NCBI GenBank assembly: GCA_963575745.1
Contig: CAUYUJ010020694.1
Coordinates: forward strand, 1-64,000
From: Prorocentrum cordatum
Lineage: Eukaryota > Sar > Dinophyceae > Prorocentrales > Prorocentraceae
Reading direction: 5' to 3'
Length of the DNA stretch: 64,000 bases
Below, piece after piece: positions 23,055-33,902 of the stretch. The first letter of the stretch is position 1; every line of letters starts with the position of its first letter. Under the pieces are notes generated by a model, which was given only the letters and a program-made list of their open reading frames with translations, searched no databases and had not been told where the DNA came from. Both the position numbers and the translations under genes were made by a program.

Positions 23055-23840
23055 CGCACCGCACGCCGCCAGTGCAAACGCGAGGCCATCCTAGCCGACG
23101 GCCCAGACCTCCAGGGCTTCGAACACATCGAGCACCGATGTGCTTCTGCGTCTTCTACTTTTCCTTCTCTCGCTTCGTTCGGCTCTTCCTCCTCTTCCGT
23201 GCCCTGCTCTGCTTCGGCGCGCCCCGCCTCTGGCCCGATCGGCGCCTGACCGCCTCTTGCACCCTTGCGCCCTCTGGCCTAGAAGGTTTCTGCGCCTTCG
23301 GCGCCTGGCGACCACCTCCGGGCGAAAGGACGGTCGAGCAGAGGCTCGGGATGAGACGCTGGTCCCGAAGACAAAAGCCAAGAGGCCCTGGGGCCGCGAG
23401 GCCCGAGAGTGTCGAGGCGACGGAGGTTCGGGGACGCAAGCGAGGCCGGCCTCGCCGAGAGTGCACGGCTCTCGTGGGTCTCGGGCGCGCGCCCTGAGCC
23501 CGAGGCCGGAGAGGTGGGGCAGAAGCGATGGTTGGGCGGGTGGCAGAGGGGGGGTGGCCTCAAGAAGGGGGGCGAAGGGAAGGGCCCTACGGGGACCCTT
23601 TGGGGCCCCTTTTGGAGCCAGCAGGGGTCCCAATAGGGGCCCTGAAGCGCCCCCGCAGGGCCCTTCTCTTCACCCCCTCTTTGAGATCACCCCCCAGTAC
23701 CACCCGCCCGAGAGGGGGGACGTATGGGAGGGATGCTGCAGGTTCGCCTCGCCTCGACACGGCGGGTACATCGCCGTTTTCGCTAGCAGGTCATGGGGGC
23801 CTTGTGTGCCCTCGGAGTCCCGTTTTCAGGGTGTATTCGC
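23055..23840. other. Unassigned sequence after the gene
   Basis: Presumed 3' flank of the membrane-protein gene. A ~38-bp box (GCTGCAGGTTCGCCTCGCCT) at about 23740 is repeated near 24010. No other gene recognised. Confidence 0.5.
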
Positions 23841-23849
23841 GTGCGCTGG

Positions 23850-24470
23850 TGTCTGGTGATCGATGAGAGAGCGCCGATGCAGCGTCGATCATCCTCCACT
23901 TGGCGTCGATTAGCGTCGATTCCTGTCGATCCGCGCCCTTCAGCGTCGACTCGCAATAGCCAGCAAGATGACATGGGAGGCTCCGATTTGCCACAGGGGA
24001 TGGAGGGCTGCTGCAGGTTCGCCTCGCCTCGACGCGGCGGGAACAGCAGCGGGCCCGCGAGGCCCTCCAGGGGGGGGGCCCGTCTCGGGCCTCGTGACCT
24101 CCATGTCGCCCGAGGCGGCGCGGCGCGGAGACAGTCGCGCCTCGCGCGTCGCGATTCCGAATCGCGACGCGCGGGCAACGCCGCAATTAAGACTCCCCCA
24201 TGGAGCTTCGGTCCACTGCGCTGGCCACCCGGAAGGCCCTTCCCGCCGCACAAACCGATTCTGTGGCCCGAATCGGATTCGGGCCACAGAGTTGCCCTCC
24301 TCTCAGACAGCACATCACGGAAGCTTCCGCTCGTCTTGGCTTGAACGAATGTCGGCGAAGCGCCGAATCGCACTCAATAGCGTCGAGTAGCGCCCAGTAG
24401 AGCCGAATGGCGCCCAGTAGCGCCGAACAGCGCTCACGTCGCTCCCAAAAGCGACCAATCGCGCCCCACA
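23850..24470. repeat. Palindrome-rich block with GCGTCGATT decamers
   Basis: Left part (23870-23950): GCGTCGATT repeats. Right part (24345-24470): TAGCGCCCAG and AGCGCCGAA repeats in roughly inverted sense. Between them lie a near-perfect palindrome at 24143-24173 (14-bp arms, 3-nt loop) and another at 24260-24290 (15-bp arms, 1-nt loop). 24471-24780 holds nothing recognised. Confidence 0.7.
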
Positions 24471-24784
24471 GCGCCATTATTGGTTGCCATGGGGACGACC
24501 AAAAGCTTACATGAGTTGCTTTCTACTTCCTCAGCGGGGGGCGGAGCGATGCCGCACAGATAGCCGCACGCCGCTTCTCGCGGGGCGCGATGCGCAAAGC
24601 TAGGTGACCTGGGGACCCACGGAGCGCAACCCACGGCGCGGAATTCGTCCGAAACATGTCGGCAGCCCCGGGGAGCTCTGGGAGAGGAGATCGTTCAAGC
24701 GTGAGCGAGTTCACGCGGTGTCAGTAAAAATCAGGGCCACGGTCATTCAGGCAGGAACGTGCCGTAGACGGATGGGGACATGGA

Positions 24785-24862
24785 GGCATGGAGGGAGGGA
24801 GGGGGAGGGGGGACGAGGGGGAGGGGGACGAGGAGGAGAGGGATCAGGATCAGGAGGATATG
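24785..24862. repeat. GGGGA-rich tract
   Basis: GGAGGGGGAGGGGGGAC-type purine tract. 24863-25320 is less repetitive but shows no gene. Confidence 0.8.
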
Positions 24863-25334
24863 GATGATTCTCATACGCACCTCTCCGAGGGAGCAGGGAT
24901 CAAAGCCGACTATTGGTGAAGCCGTTCCGCGCTCGGGGCATCCTTATACTTATGAACATCGGACGCACCATTCATGCAGATCGCTGCGCCAGGGTCAAAC
25001 ACACATAATGGATGTTCAGCATCTTAGGATAATGGCTACAAACAAAACTATAAGTCCAATGACTTTGCACATCACAAGTAGGAACGAAGTGTTTGCCGAT
25101 GGTTTCATGTGTAGAAGTCCGTCAACTACACAACGGGATTCGGTGAGGTTGCACATGCTGCTAGAAAGCAAATTCCTTTCTTTGGTTCGCCGTGTAGTTC
25201 CCCACCTATGTTCAAGCTTTTCTTATGCTCACAGGGATGCTTCTCAGCATTTCGTATACTCGCAAGCTGTGTCAACCCCATCGGTGGCCCGCATAGTTTT
25301 TTTATGAGCCTGGGCACGCGCGCGCCAGTTGTAT

Positions 25335-25565
25335 TAATGACTGTGGTAATGATGATGCCGCTGACGATGATGCTGATTCTGATGACAACGAGGGCCTTGT
25401 TGATGCTGGTAGTCATGCTGGCGACGTTGATGATGACGACGATCACGACCTTCATACGTGTTTGCTTAGGGCGCATGGTGTAGATTCGAGGGGGAGGAAC
25501 ATGAGGACGGGGCGGAGGAGGAGGAGGAGGAGGAGGAGGAGGAGGAGGAGGAGGAGGAGGACCAC
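25335..25565. repeat. GATGAC tract followed by GGA microsatellite
   Basis: GATGATG/GATGACG repeats to about 25455, then (GGA)n at 25512-25562. Confidence 0.85.
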
Positions 25566-25629
25566 AGTAAGCGCAGGGTGCATCAACGCTGCTGCATACC
25601 GTTCCGTCCTGAGTCCCCTTCTCGTGAGT

Positions 25630-26060
25630 TTCTACAAGGGTTCCTTTTCACTCTTCGGGGAGCGGCCCCCTGAACTCGAGCATGTTCTTTGGGTGGAGGG
25701 CAAAGGGGGAAATCTGAAATGCCGGCTCGATGGACTTTCGAGCATTGAATCTGCGAAAGGTGAATCCCAGGACGGATTGATTTTCGAGGTGCAAAAGCCC
25801 ATATGGATTTCGCCCTGAGCCCTCCACCCGAAGAAAATGCCCCCTGAACAGCGACCGCCCCATGGTGCGTCCTCCTGGCCGTGCCGAGTGCGAAGAGGTA
25901 GGATCCGGCAGTTCAGGGAGGTGTCCTCCTGGCTGTGCCGAGTGCGAAAAGGTAGGATCCTACAAGGGTTCCTTTCACTCTTCGGGGAGCGGCCCCCTGA
26001 ACGGCGAACGCCCCATGGTGCGTCCTCCTGGCCGTGCCGAGTGCGAAGAGGTAGGATCCG
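25630..26060. repeat. Tandem duplication around GCGTCCTCCTGGCCGTG
   Basis: GTCCTCCTGGCCGTGCCGAG with GTAGGATCC downstream occurs near 25867, 25922 and 26021. AAGGGTTCCTTTNACTCTTC with AGCGGCCCCCTGAAC occurs near 25634 and 25966. These are at least two rounds of local duplication. Confidence 0.75.
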
Positions 26061-26154
26061 GCAGTTCGGGGAGGGTGTCCGGCGAGCGCCCCGTCGCGAG
26101 AGAAGGAGGCGCCCGCGCCATGCACAGAGGTGCTTCTGAAAGGTGCCAGAATTG

Positions 26155-26300
26155 CCCTCCTCCTCTTCCTCCTCCTCCTCCTCCTCCTCCTCTTTCTCTT
26201 TCTCCTCCTCCTCCTCCTCCTCCTCCTCCTCCTCCTCTTTCTCTTCCTCCTCCTCCTCCTCCTCCTCCTCCTCCTCCTCTTTCTCCTCCTCCTCCTCAAG
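26155..26300. repeat. TCC microsatellite
   Basis: (TCC)n with TTTCTC interruptions. Confidence 0.95.
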
Positions 26301-26449
26301 CCCTGGCCCAGCTTTGCGAACCAAGCGCCCTCCATGCGTGTGGCTGCTGCACACCTGCCCGCAGCCGAGTCCCGTGCGCAGCGAGTGCGACGGGGGCCTC
26401 CATATGCATGACATGACATGCAGAGAAAAGGTGCCGCCTTCGTGCCGTG

Positions 26450-27060
26450 GTGCCAGGCCCGTGCCGCGCGCGTGCTGTGGCGTGCCCGCGTTTGCGAGTG
26501 CGAAGAATGCGTGACCTGCGTGCCGCGCCGTGCCGTGCCGCCCGCGTGCCGTGCTGTCTGCGTGCCGTGCTGTTCGCGTGCCGTGGCTCGGGTTGACCCA
26601 AAAGGGGGTCCAGCGACAAGGAGGTGGTACAATAGATTTGGTGCAATAGATTTCTGGGGTTGCAATACATTGGGGTCGTGCATCACACGTCGGGGCGCAG
26701 ATGTATTGCTGTACTTTCGCGTGCGATGCATTACTTGCAGTACCATGCAGTACAATCCTCCGGCGCAGTACGTCTGCAATACAACGGCCCCAAAGCTATT
26801 GCACCTCCCACTTTCAGCCGGACCCCCTTTCGGGCCACCCCGAGTGGCGTGCCCGCGTGCCCGCGTGCGCTGTGGGGCCCGCGTGCCGTGCCCGCGAGCC
26901 GTGCCGTGCGTCCGCATGCCGGGCCGGGCCGGGCCGTGCCGTGCCGCCCGCGTGCCGTGCCTTGGCGCCCGCGCCTGCCGAGATCGTGGCTCGGCAGGGC
27001 TGGGGCGCTGGTGCAAGCCCAGCAGAGCTGTCGCTGCCTGCGCGGGCGGCGGTGCGCCCG
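26450..27060. repeat. CGTGCCG minisatellite, interrupted
   Basis: Degenerate GCCGTGCCGTGCC/CGCGTGCC repeats on both sides of the hairpin element at 26590-26840. Confidence 0.75.
26590..26840. mobile_element. MITE-like hairpin element inside the CGTGCCG repeat
   Basis: The left arm is GGGTTGACCCAAAAGGGGGT and runs on through GAGGTGGTACAATA. The right arm, reverse-complemented, is GGTGGCCCGAAAGGGGGTCC and runs on through GGAGGTGCAATA. Arms are about 45 bp. The interior has further inverted CAATA motifs and no coding capacity. Confidence 0.65.
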
Positions 27061-27126
27061 GTGAGAGCCCAGGGTCGCAGACTTAGAGATTGACACCAAC
27101 ACCACCCAGGGTCGCAGACTTAGAGA

Positions 27127-27301
27127 TTGACACCAACACCAATATCGGCGGTGTTCCTCCACCGAGGGAAGAGGATCCCGATCTCGGTGATGGTGGTAAT
27201 ATTCTGGCTTCCAAGGTGGCCGAAATATTGCCACCAACACCGAAATCGAGGATCGTCTTCCTCCTGTGGAGGCAAACCCCCTGTGTTGGTGTTGGTGCCA
27301 A
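27127..27301. mobile_element. Palindromic MITE-like element, ~80-bp arms
   Basis: The left arm TTGACACCAACACCAATAT and the right arm TTGGCACCAACACCAACAC (reverse-complemented) stay alignable for about 80 bp, through CCTCCAC, GGAAGA and GGTGGNAATATT boxes. The element is therefore almost entirely a foldback. A 40-bp direct duplication (AGGGTCGCAGACTTAGAGAT) covers its left edge. Confidence 0.7.
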
Positions 27302-27764
27302 TTTCCGGGCCTCCCACAATTTCCGGGCCTCCCACAGGGCATGGACCTGCTGCTTCCTCTGGGAAGCAGCAGGTCTCGCCTGGTCTCGCCTGGCGGGTGG
27401 CCGAGGGCGGCTCGTGGGCTCACCGCGCCGCTTGCACTGCACAGCCTGTATTGCCCAGCTTGCACCACCGAGCCTGCACCTCGTGCCTCACGCCGCATAC
27501 TTTTCACCGCGCAGCTTTCACCATGTGCCTGAAGCCGCATGGTCTTGCACCACGCAGCTTGCGCCCCATATAGTTTGCACCGCCTTGCTTACATCACTTT
27601 GCTTACACCACATGTGTTGCACCGCTCAAAGATTGCACCACATCGACTGCAGCGCGCGTAGCTTGCCCAACGTAGCGTGCGCAACATAGTTTTCGCATGT
27701 GGAGTGCAAGATCTCATTATTTCGGGTCCGCGTATTAACGTATACGCGCGAACACACACACATA

Positions 27765-27773
27765 TATGCATAT

Positions 27774-27815
<42 letters not shown>
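27765..27815. repeat. CA/TA microsatellite
   Basis: ACACACACATATATGCATA followed by (TA)n. 27302-27764 has GCTTGCACC-type repeats and no gene. Confidence 0.9.
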
Positions 27816-27839
27816 AAGAGCGTGTTCTACCGCTGCTGG

Positions 27840-29345
27840 CGGAAAACCAGGGAGGGTCACTGGGGGTTTCCAACCCGTCCCCCCCCCTCGAAAACCGGGG
27901 GGGATCATTACCGGTTCGATCCAGTCCATCATGAAAAGGGGGGGTCCATACCGGTTTGAACCTCTTCCCCCCCCCTCGAAAACCGGGGGGGGGTCACTAT
28001 CAGTTCGAGCCGCCCCCCCCAGTCCATCATGAAAAGGGGGGGGTCACTGCTGGTTCGAACACACACCCCTTCCCTCGCCGCCCGCGGCAAACGATTCCCG
28101 ATCTTCGGGACAGTTGGACAGTGGTGGGGATACTTGGACCGTGGTGGGGACGGTGGTGGTGGGGACAGTGGGACAGTGGTGGGGACTGTGGGACAGTGGT
28201 GGGGACGGTGGTGGTGGGGACAGTGGTGAGGGGACAGCGGGACAGTGGTGGGGACAGTGGGACAATGGTGGGGACGGTAGTGGTAGGGACAGTGGTGAAG
28301 GCGGTGGCGAGGATGGTGGTGGGACAGTTGTGCAGAGGGGAGAGCGGTGGGGACAGTGGGGACAGTGGGACAGTGGTGTGGACAGTGGGGACAGTGGGAC
28401 AGTGATGGGGACCGTGGGGAATGTGGGGAGAGTGGGACCGTGGTGGGACACCAGTGGCGAGAGTGAGGACAGTGAGACACTGGTGGGGGCACTGGTGGGG
28501 ACAGCGGGGACAATGGTGGGAACAGTGGGGACAGTGGGACAGTGGTGGGGACTGTGGGACAGCGGTGGGGACGGTGGTGGTGGGGACAGTGGTGTGGGGA
28601 CAGTGGGACAGTGGTAGGGACAGTGGTGGGGACAGTGGTGGTAGGGACAGTGGTGAGGTGGTGGCGAGGACGGTGGTGGGACAATGGGACAGAGGTACAG
28701 TGGGGACAGTGGTGGGGACAGTGGTGGGGACAGTGGGGACAGTGGTGGGGACAGTGGGACAGCTCAGTGGGACAGCGGCGGGGACAGTGGGACAGTGGGG
28801 ACAGTGGGACAGTGGTGGGGACCGTGGGGAAAGTGGGGAGACTGGGACCGTGGTGGGAACAGTGGTGGGGACAGTGGGGACAGTGCGACAGTGGTGGGGG
28901 CTGGTGGGGACAGTGGGGACGGTGGTGGGAACACTGAGGACAGTGGTGGTGGGGACAGTTGTGCTTGGGATAGCAGTGGGGGATGTGGTGCGGACGGTGG
29001 TGGGGACCTGGGAGTCGTTTGCTGGCGGTGAGTGGGGGGGGTTCGAACAGGTAGTGACCCCCTCCGGTTTTCTGGAAGGGGGGGGGTTCGAACTTGTAGT
29101 GACCCCCCCCCGTTTTTTTTTTCTGGAGGGGGGGGGTTCGACCCGGTAGTGACCCCCCCTGGTTTTCCGGAGGGGGGGGATGTTCGAACGAGTAGTGACC
29201 TCCCTGGTTTTCCAGAGGGGAGGAGGGGTTAGGGGTGGGAGGGTTTGCGGGGGGAAGAGGTGGGGGGGTTCCAGCAGGGAGGGGGGGGATTTTCGAAAGG
29301 GGGGGAACCCCAGGTTCCCGAGGAACAGGGGGGGAACTTTCCACA
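27840..29345. repeat. GGGACAGTGGT satellite flanked by inverted CGAAAACCGGG modules
   Basis: Core 28100-29015: degenerate 9- to 12-bp units of GGGGACAGTGGT. Left flank 27840-28070: repeated CCCCCTCGAAAACCGGGGG...CGGTTCGAAC modules. Right flank 29030-29300: the same modules in the opposite orientation (GGTTCGAACNNGTAGTGACCC). The whole 1.5 kb is thus an inverted-repeat-bounded satellite. Open frames inside are satellite translations. Confidence 0.85.
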
Positions 29346-29361
29346 GTAAAGCGGCGGTGGA

Positions 29362-29365
<4 letters not shown>

Positions 29366-29419
<54 letters not shown>

Positions 29420-29432
29420 ATATATATATAGA
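29366..29432. repeat. CT then TA microsatellite
   Basis: (CT)n of about 25 units, then (TA)n. Confidence 0.95.
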
Positions 29433-29689
29433 AATATGTATACATCTGTAAATATACGCCTATGGGTACGGGTGAAATGTATGTATGCCTTGGTGTATAT
29501 GTATACGCATGCACATGACATGATTTTCGCAATTGCGCGCGCACCATTTTTTCAGTGAGTATCGCGCGTCATGCCGAAACCGTTTTTTGCTTGTATTAGG
29601 CTTTGCTTTTGGGATTCGTAATTGTTTGTGAAGAAGCGGTGGGTGCTGGACCCCGTAGTGCCGGTGTTTTCCGAGGTGTCTCGGCCTGG

Positions 29690-29960
29690 TTTCTTTAGAC
29701 TTGGGTTCCCTGGTGTTCCTTGGCTGAGTTTCTTGACGAGGACTTGCCCAGGTTCTCCGAAGAGGCCTTCCTCGGGTTCCCCGGGTTTCTCGGTATTGCT
29801 TCGTTGCTGTTTTTGAAGAGGCTCTCCTCGGGTTCCACGGGTTCCATGGTCTTGTCTTCTTCTTCTTCTTCTTCTTCTTCTTCTCGTTTTGGAGAGACTG
29901 TCCTCGAGTTCCCCTGGTTTCTTGGTCTGGCTTCTCTATTGTTTTTGACGATTCGGCTTT
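29690..29960. repeat. ~85-bp degenerate tandem repeat with TTC tract
   Basis: GAGGNNNTCCTCGGGTTCC and TTTCTTGGTNTTGC-like boxes recur three to four times. A (TTC)n run lies at 29860-29884. 29961-30780 shows no gene. Confidence 0.65.
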
Positions 29961-30784
29961 ACCTTGAGCGTTCTTGCGTGTTTTGAAAGAATGGGTGCGG
30001 TTGGCGGTTCTCGCTGGGGTTCTCTGGGATTCCATGGCTTTGTTTCTGTACAGAGGGGGTCCCAAGGCAGTGTAATACCAAGTCAGGCAATGCTCTGCCA
30101 ACACATGCCAAGCCATGCCGCTTAGGGCTTAGGAAGCGTTCCCCTTAGAGGCTGGCGCCAGCTTCACGAAACGTGTTCTCTTGGCAACGTCAGGTACCGT
30201 ACTGTTGTTTAACACCAGTTCACGTGTGCGCGCTTGTGAAGCCCGCATGCTGAAATTCTGTATGGCATCATTGGAAGTGCCTTTGCAAGATCCGAGCGGA
30301 TGCCCCGCACCTTTCTCATACACGCGGGAAGGAGGTGTCGAGCAGGGGCTTCGCGGGGGGGTTTCAGTTACCCTACATTTTGAACGGGCGACCGTGCATA
30401 GCAAATATGTCAAAGCCAACACGCGGAGGTGAAGCGTTTAGTCCAGCTTTGGCATGGGGGTAGAGCTTAACTCAGAGCGTGAATTACCTACCCCGCTTTC
30501 GCTTCCAGGCAAAACCAAGCCATACCACGCGCCTCCTCGTCAAGCGGCCTGACCAGTACAGGCTGCAATTTGGCATCGTTTGGTATCTCTTGGAAGCGAG
30601 GGTGGTCAAAAGCGAGGTAGGTTTGTTTTCCCCCTATTAACATCCACCATAACAGTAATACACCTGGCGCGATCTATGTGGCGCAGCCAGATTGGTCCGT
30701 CACCGCACGGGGCGGCGACGGGGCAGTGACGATCAGGGACGGTCGCACGGGCGCGAAAACCTGTGGTGCCAACCAAATTACGTA

Positions 30785-30972
30785 CGGTAGGTTTGCGTCG
30801 TGTCGACCAGCGGCGACCCCAGCGCGGGCGTTCAAGGTTGAACGCCGCCGGCGACCCAGAATCGATCGATGTTGAACGATCGGACGTTGCGGCAGCGGCC
30901 GATCGTTCAAGGTTGAACGATCCCTGCGGTGTCAAAAACCAACGCTGGGGTCGGCACGACACGAACCTGCCG
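30785..30972. mobile_element. TA-flanked MITE
   Basis: TIRs CGGTAGGTTTGCGTCGTGTC and, reverse-complemented from the right end, CGGCAGGTTCGTGTCGTGCC. TA dinucleotides lie on both sides (30783-30784, 30973-30974). Inside are several GTTGAACGATCG and GTTCAAGGTTGAACG inverted motifs. No coding capacity. Confidence 0.7.
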
Positions 30973-30975
30973 TAG

Positions 30976-31435
30976 GGAGTGCAAGGAGTGTTTCGGGAAG
31001 GCGAAAACACGCGGCAAGAAATATAGGAACACACCCGTCGTCCATCTTGCAACCTCCCAAATGTGCCCCAGAAACTCTGTCAATCCCGAAGGCCTTCGGG
31101 GAGAAGTGGTCTCCGTGGGGCATCTGCAAACAAGCCAGTTTCTTTCCCGCTGTGCCTACTGTGCCAAAATCCCCGACGTCTGGACTTTTTCAACAGCATG
31201 GACCCCTGGGAGTCTCGACGCGTCTCGACCTCTTCCCCGCGACCGGCTTCTCATCCTGCGACGCTCCCAGGGCCCGGTGAGGGCCCGCCGGAGGGCGAAA
31301 CTGCCGAAAACCTTGCTTTGCGTTTTTTCACGACGCGAGGGGGGATTGGGTGACCTGGAGTGGGTGCACAGCTATCCGGAACCAGGGACGCGCCTGCCGC
31401 ACGGGCGGTGCAGGCGGACATTTGGAGTCGCCCAC
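30976..31435. other. Unassigned sequence
   Basis: No repeat or domain recognised between the MITE and the GGA tract. Confidence 0.4.
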
Positions 31436-31437
31436 AT

Positions 31438-31507
31438 GGAAGAGGAGGAGGAGGAGGAGGAGGAGGAGGAGGAGGAGGAGGAGGAGGAGGAGGAGGAGGA
31501 GGAGGAG
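31438..31507. repeat. GGA microsatellite
   Basis: (GGA)n of about 22 units. Confidence 0.95.
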
Positions 31508-31581
31508 CGCAGCGCCGCAAAAAGGTCTCCCGCCGCGCACGCGGGCGCGCGACGGACTACCCCCTGGCGCCGCCTACTCAC

Positions 31582-31661
31582 GGCACGGCGCCGTAAGAGC
31601 AGGAGGCGATGTAGAAGGAAAGCAGGAAGAAGTCGCCCTCAAGGCCGTGGACGCAGGCCAA
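31582..31661 (-). CDS. Possible isolated host exon (hydrophobic), minus strand
   Basis: On the minus strand an 80-nt open stretch lies between a candidate acceptor (GCGGCAAG|TTGG) and a consensus donor (GTGCC|GTGAGT). It encodes LACVHGLEGDFFLLSFYIAS, then CSYGAV. The composition is protein-like rather than repetitive, but no neighbouring exon could be found and no family is recognised. It could be a gene remnant or chance. Confidence 0.25.
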
Positions 31662-31749
31662 CTTGCCGCCGACGAGAAGGCGTCGCCGCCGAAGAAGACG
31701 CCGTGCCACCAGCCGAACACGGAACGGCAGCGAATCACGACATGGTCGA

Positions 31750-33690
31750 TCATCGCGCCGCGTGGCTGCCAGAGGAGCCACCCTGCGGGAACGGCGCTGC
31801 TGGGGTACGTCGGGCACGAGGCGCCAGGCCCTTCTCGACGCGCCTGATCGCATCTTGCTGGTTGCGGCGCGTGGGCTCTTTGGGCGAGAGCCCATCGCAC
31901 CTCAAGCCAAGCTTCCGCACTGTGCGGACATCGCCCGCAGCACAGTGAGACCCGCAGCGTCTGCAACAGTAAACATTGTTGCCCCTGAACACGTCGTGCC
32001 CAAGCGCGGCGAAGGCGTCCCCGACCTCCTCGGCCAGGGCAGGTGGCAACAAGGCTGCGGGGGTTGATGGCTGTGAGCTCCCTTCGAGCGCCAAGGCCGC
32101 GCCCAGGGCCATGCCGGCCTTCTGGTCGCTGCAGAGAACCCAGCCCTCGCCGAAAGCGCGGAAGTACTCGGCGTTGAGAGCGCCGGCAAGACGCGAAGGG
32201 CGACGTGCACGATGAGAGCCAGAATGCAGCGACTCGAGGGAGGAGCCCGTTGTGGCCGTGACTCCGCATTGGGTACATCGGTACCGCCCGAGGCTGGCGC
32301 CGTAAGCAAGGACATGATGCGTACTGCGCGCCGTCGCAATGGGCCTGGCCTGCTCGCAAGGTGGCCTGGGGGCCTCCACGTCGCGCCCCCATTGTCTGCG
32401 AACCGCCGCCTGCAGTGCCGCCCACGAAATGAACTGCAGGACCTTGCGGTGCTGTTTCAGCGCAGCTGTTACCGCCTCGGCTACCGACCCAGCCAGTGCG
32501 TGAGAGGCCGCACCACAGCGCGCGAAATAGTATGCCCAGCCGTTGCCTAGCCAGTCACGCATCTCCTGCGGCCCTGTGCCCACAAGCTCCTCCAAGGACC
32601 TGTGCGCTGGCGTCCATCGGAACTTGGGAGGGTCCCGCAGAGTGCGCCTGCGGCTGGCCACGAAGATGCCCCGCCGCGCTCTAGCATGCTTGGCACGACC
32701 CTGCTCGAGCTCGGGGCACCAACGCTCTCCTTCCTGGGCGAGCGCCAGCAGGTCGGTAACGAAGCACTGGTGGTCAGGGGAAGCGTCGAGCCCCTCCCTG
32801 ATCGCGTACCTCTCAGCACGGCCGACAGTCTGCACCAAATACGGAAAGGGGCCCGAACCGCGCCCTAACTGGGAACCAAGAGTAAGGATCAGGCTGCACA
32901 ACTGCTTGTCCACACCTCCGCACCTCGGGAACACCTGAGTCGTAACCAGACCCGTCGGTGTAAGAAACGGGGCTCCAAACGCCATGAGCGTCGCCCGAAA
33001 GGCAGACATCATGCCTCCGCGTATCTTCGCGTGGCAGAAAGGCGGGAGGCTCGGGTATGCCGAAAACGAGGTAGGACTGTTCGAAGTTCGGCGTGCCTGA
33101 TCCAAGACCCGCTTGGATAAGTTGGTCGCGCACCTCAGCCAGCACTTGGGGGAGGTGGAAGATACCACGGCCATTCAGCGTTGGTGTTGCTGTCTCGGGC
33201 CCGCCATGCCCGCATGGTGCATGAGGCGCCAAGGCAGAAGCCGCCGCCGCAGGGGACAACGGGTCACTCTGTTCCGAAGCAGCCGGTGGCGCACAGAGGA
33301 CACTCTGCGCGTCCAGCCGCGCCTTCTCCTGATGGCCGTCGTACCCATCGGGTGGCACAACGTCGACCTCTTCATCAACCCCTTGCCCGATGCCTGGAAA
33401 GAAGTCGTCCTCGGCCTCCATGGAGCTGGGCTGCTGGGCGCAGGTGTAGGACGGCAGGATCGGGTCGGCCCGACTCTCGAGGTGGTTGTGGATCTGCTGG
33501 CGTAGGTCGCCGAAACCCTGCTGTGTTTCAGGGGCCCTGTTTGGGGGCAAAAGGGTCTCTGAAATACCACGCGTGTTCTGCGCTTGTCGCAGGCCTTGGA
33601 CATGGTCCGTCGGCTTCTGGTCCATGGGTCGTATCTGCCCTGCGGGGGGGCAAGTCAGCACCGCGGGGCATTCCAAGAAGACATGGCCCC
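31750..33690 (-). pseudogene. Decayed LINE 3' fragment: RNase H and zinc-finger tail, frameshifted
   Basis: The minus strand encodes pieces colinear with the C-terminal third of the intact LINE ORF2 at 36818-41974. In order: a zinc-type ECWGHVFLECPAVL (first half lost at the GGA tract), the RNase H start YTDGSGYDSGVPEVRRCG, then after a frameshift near 32840-32870 TVGRAERYAIREGLDA, FRWTPAHRSLEEL and NGWAYYFARCG. The tail zinc motifs YRCTQCG and YCCRRCG follow. The reverse transcriptase and endonuclease are absent. It is a 5'-truncated, inactive copy of a related but diverged element. Confidence 0.8.
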
Positions 33691-33699
33691 AGCATTCAA

Positions 33700-33902
33700 G
33701 GAGAAGGAGGAGGAGGAGGAGGAGGAGGAGGAGGAGGAGGAGGAGGAGGAGGAGGGGAGGAGAGGAGGAGGAGGAGGGAGGAGAGAGAGGGGAGGAGGAG
33801 GAGGAGGAGGAGGAGGAGGAGGGGAGGAGGAGGAGGAGGAGGAGGAGGAGGAGGGGAGGAGGGAGGAGGAGGAGGAGGAGGAGGAGGAGGAGGAGGAGGA
33901 GG
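33700..33902. repeat. GGA microsatellite truncating the LINE fragment
   Basis: (GGA)n with GGGGA variants. It abuts the upstream limit of the recognisable LINE sequence. 33903-34960 contains no recognised gene; an inverted GCGATGTATCGGC/GCCGATGCATCGGC pair lies at 34270-34350. Confidence 0.9.
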
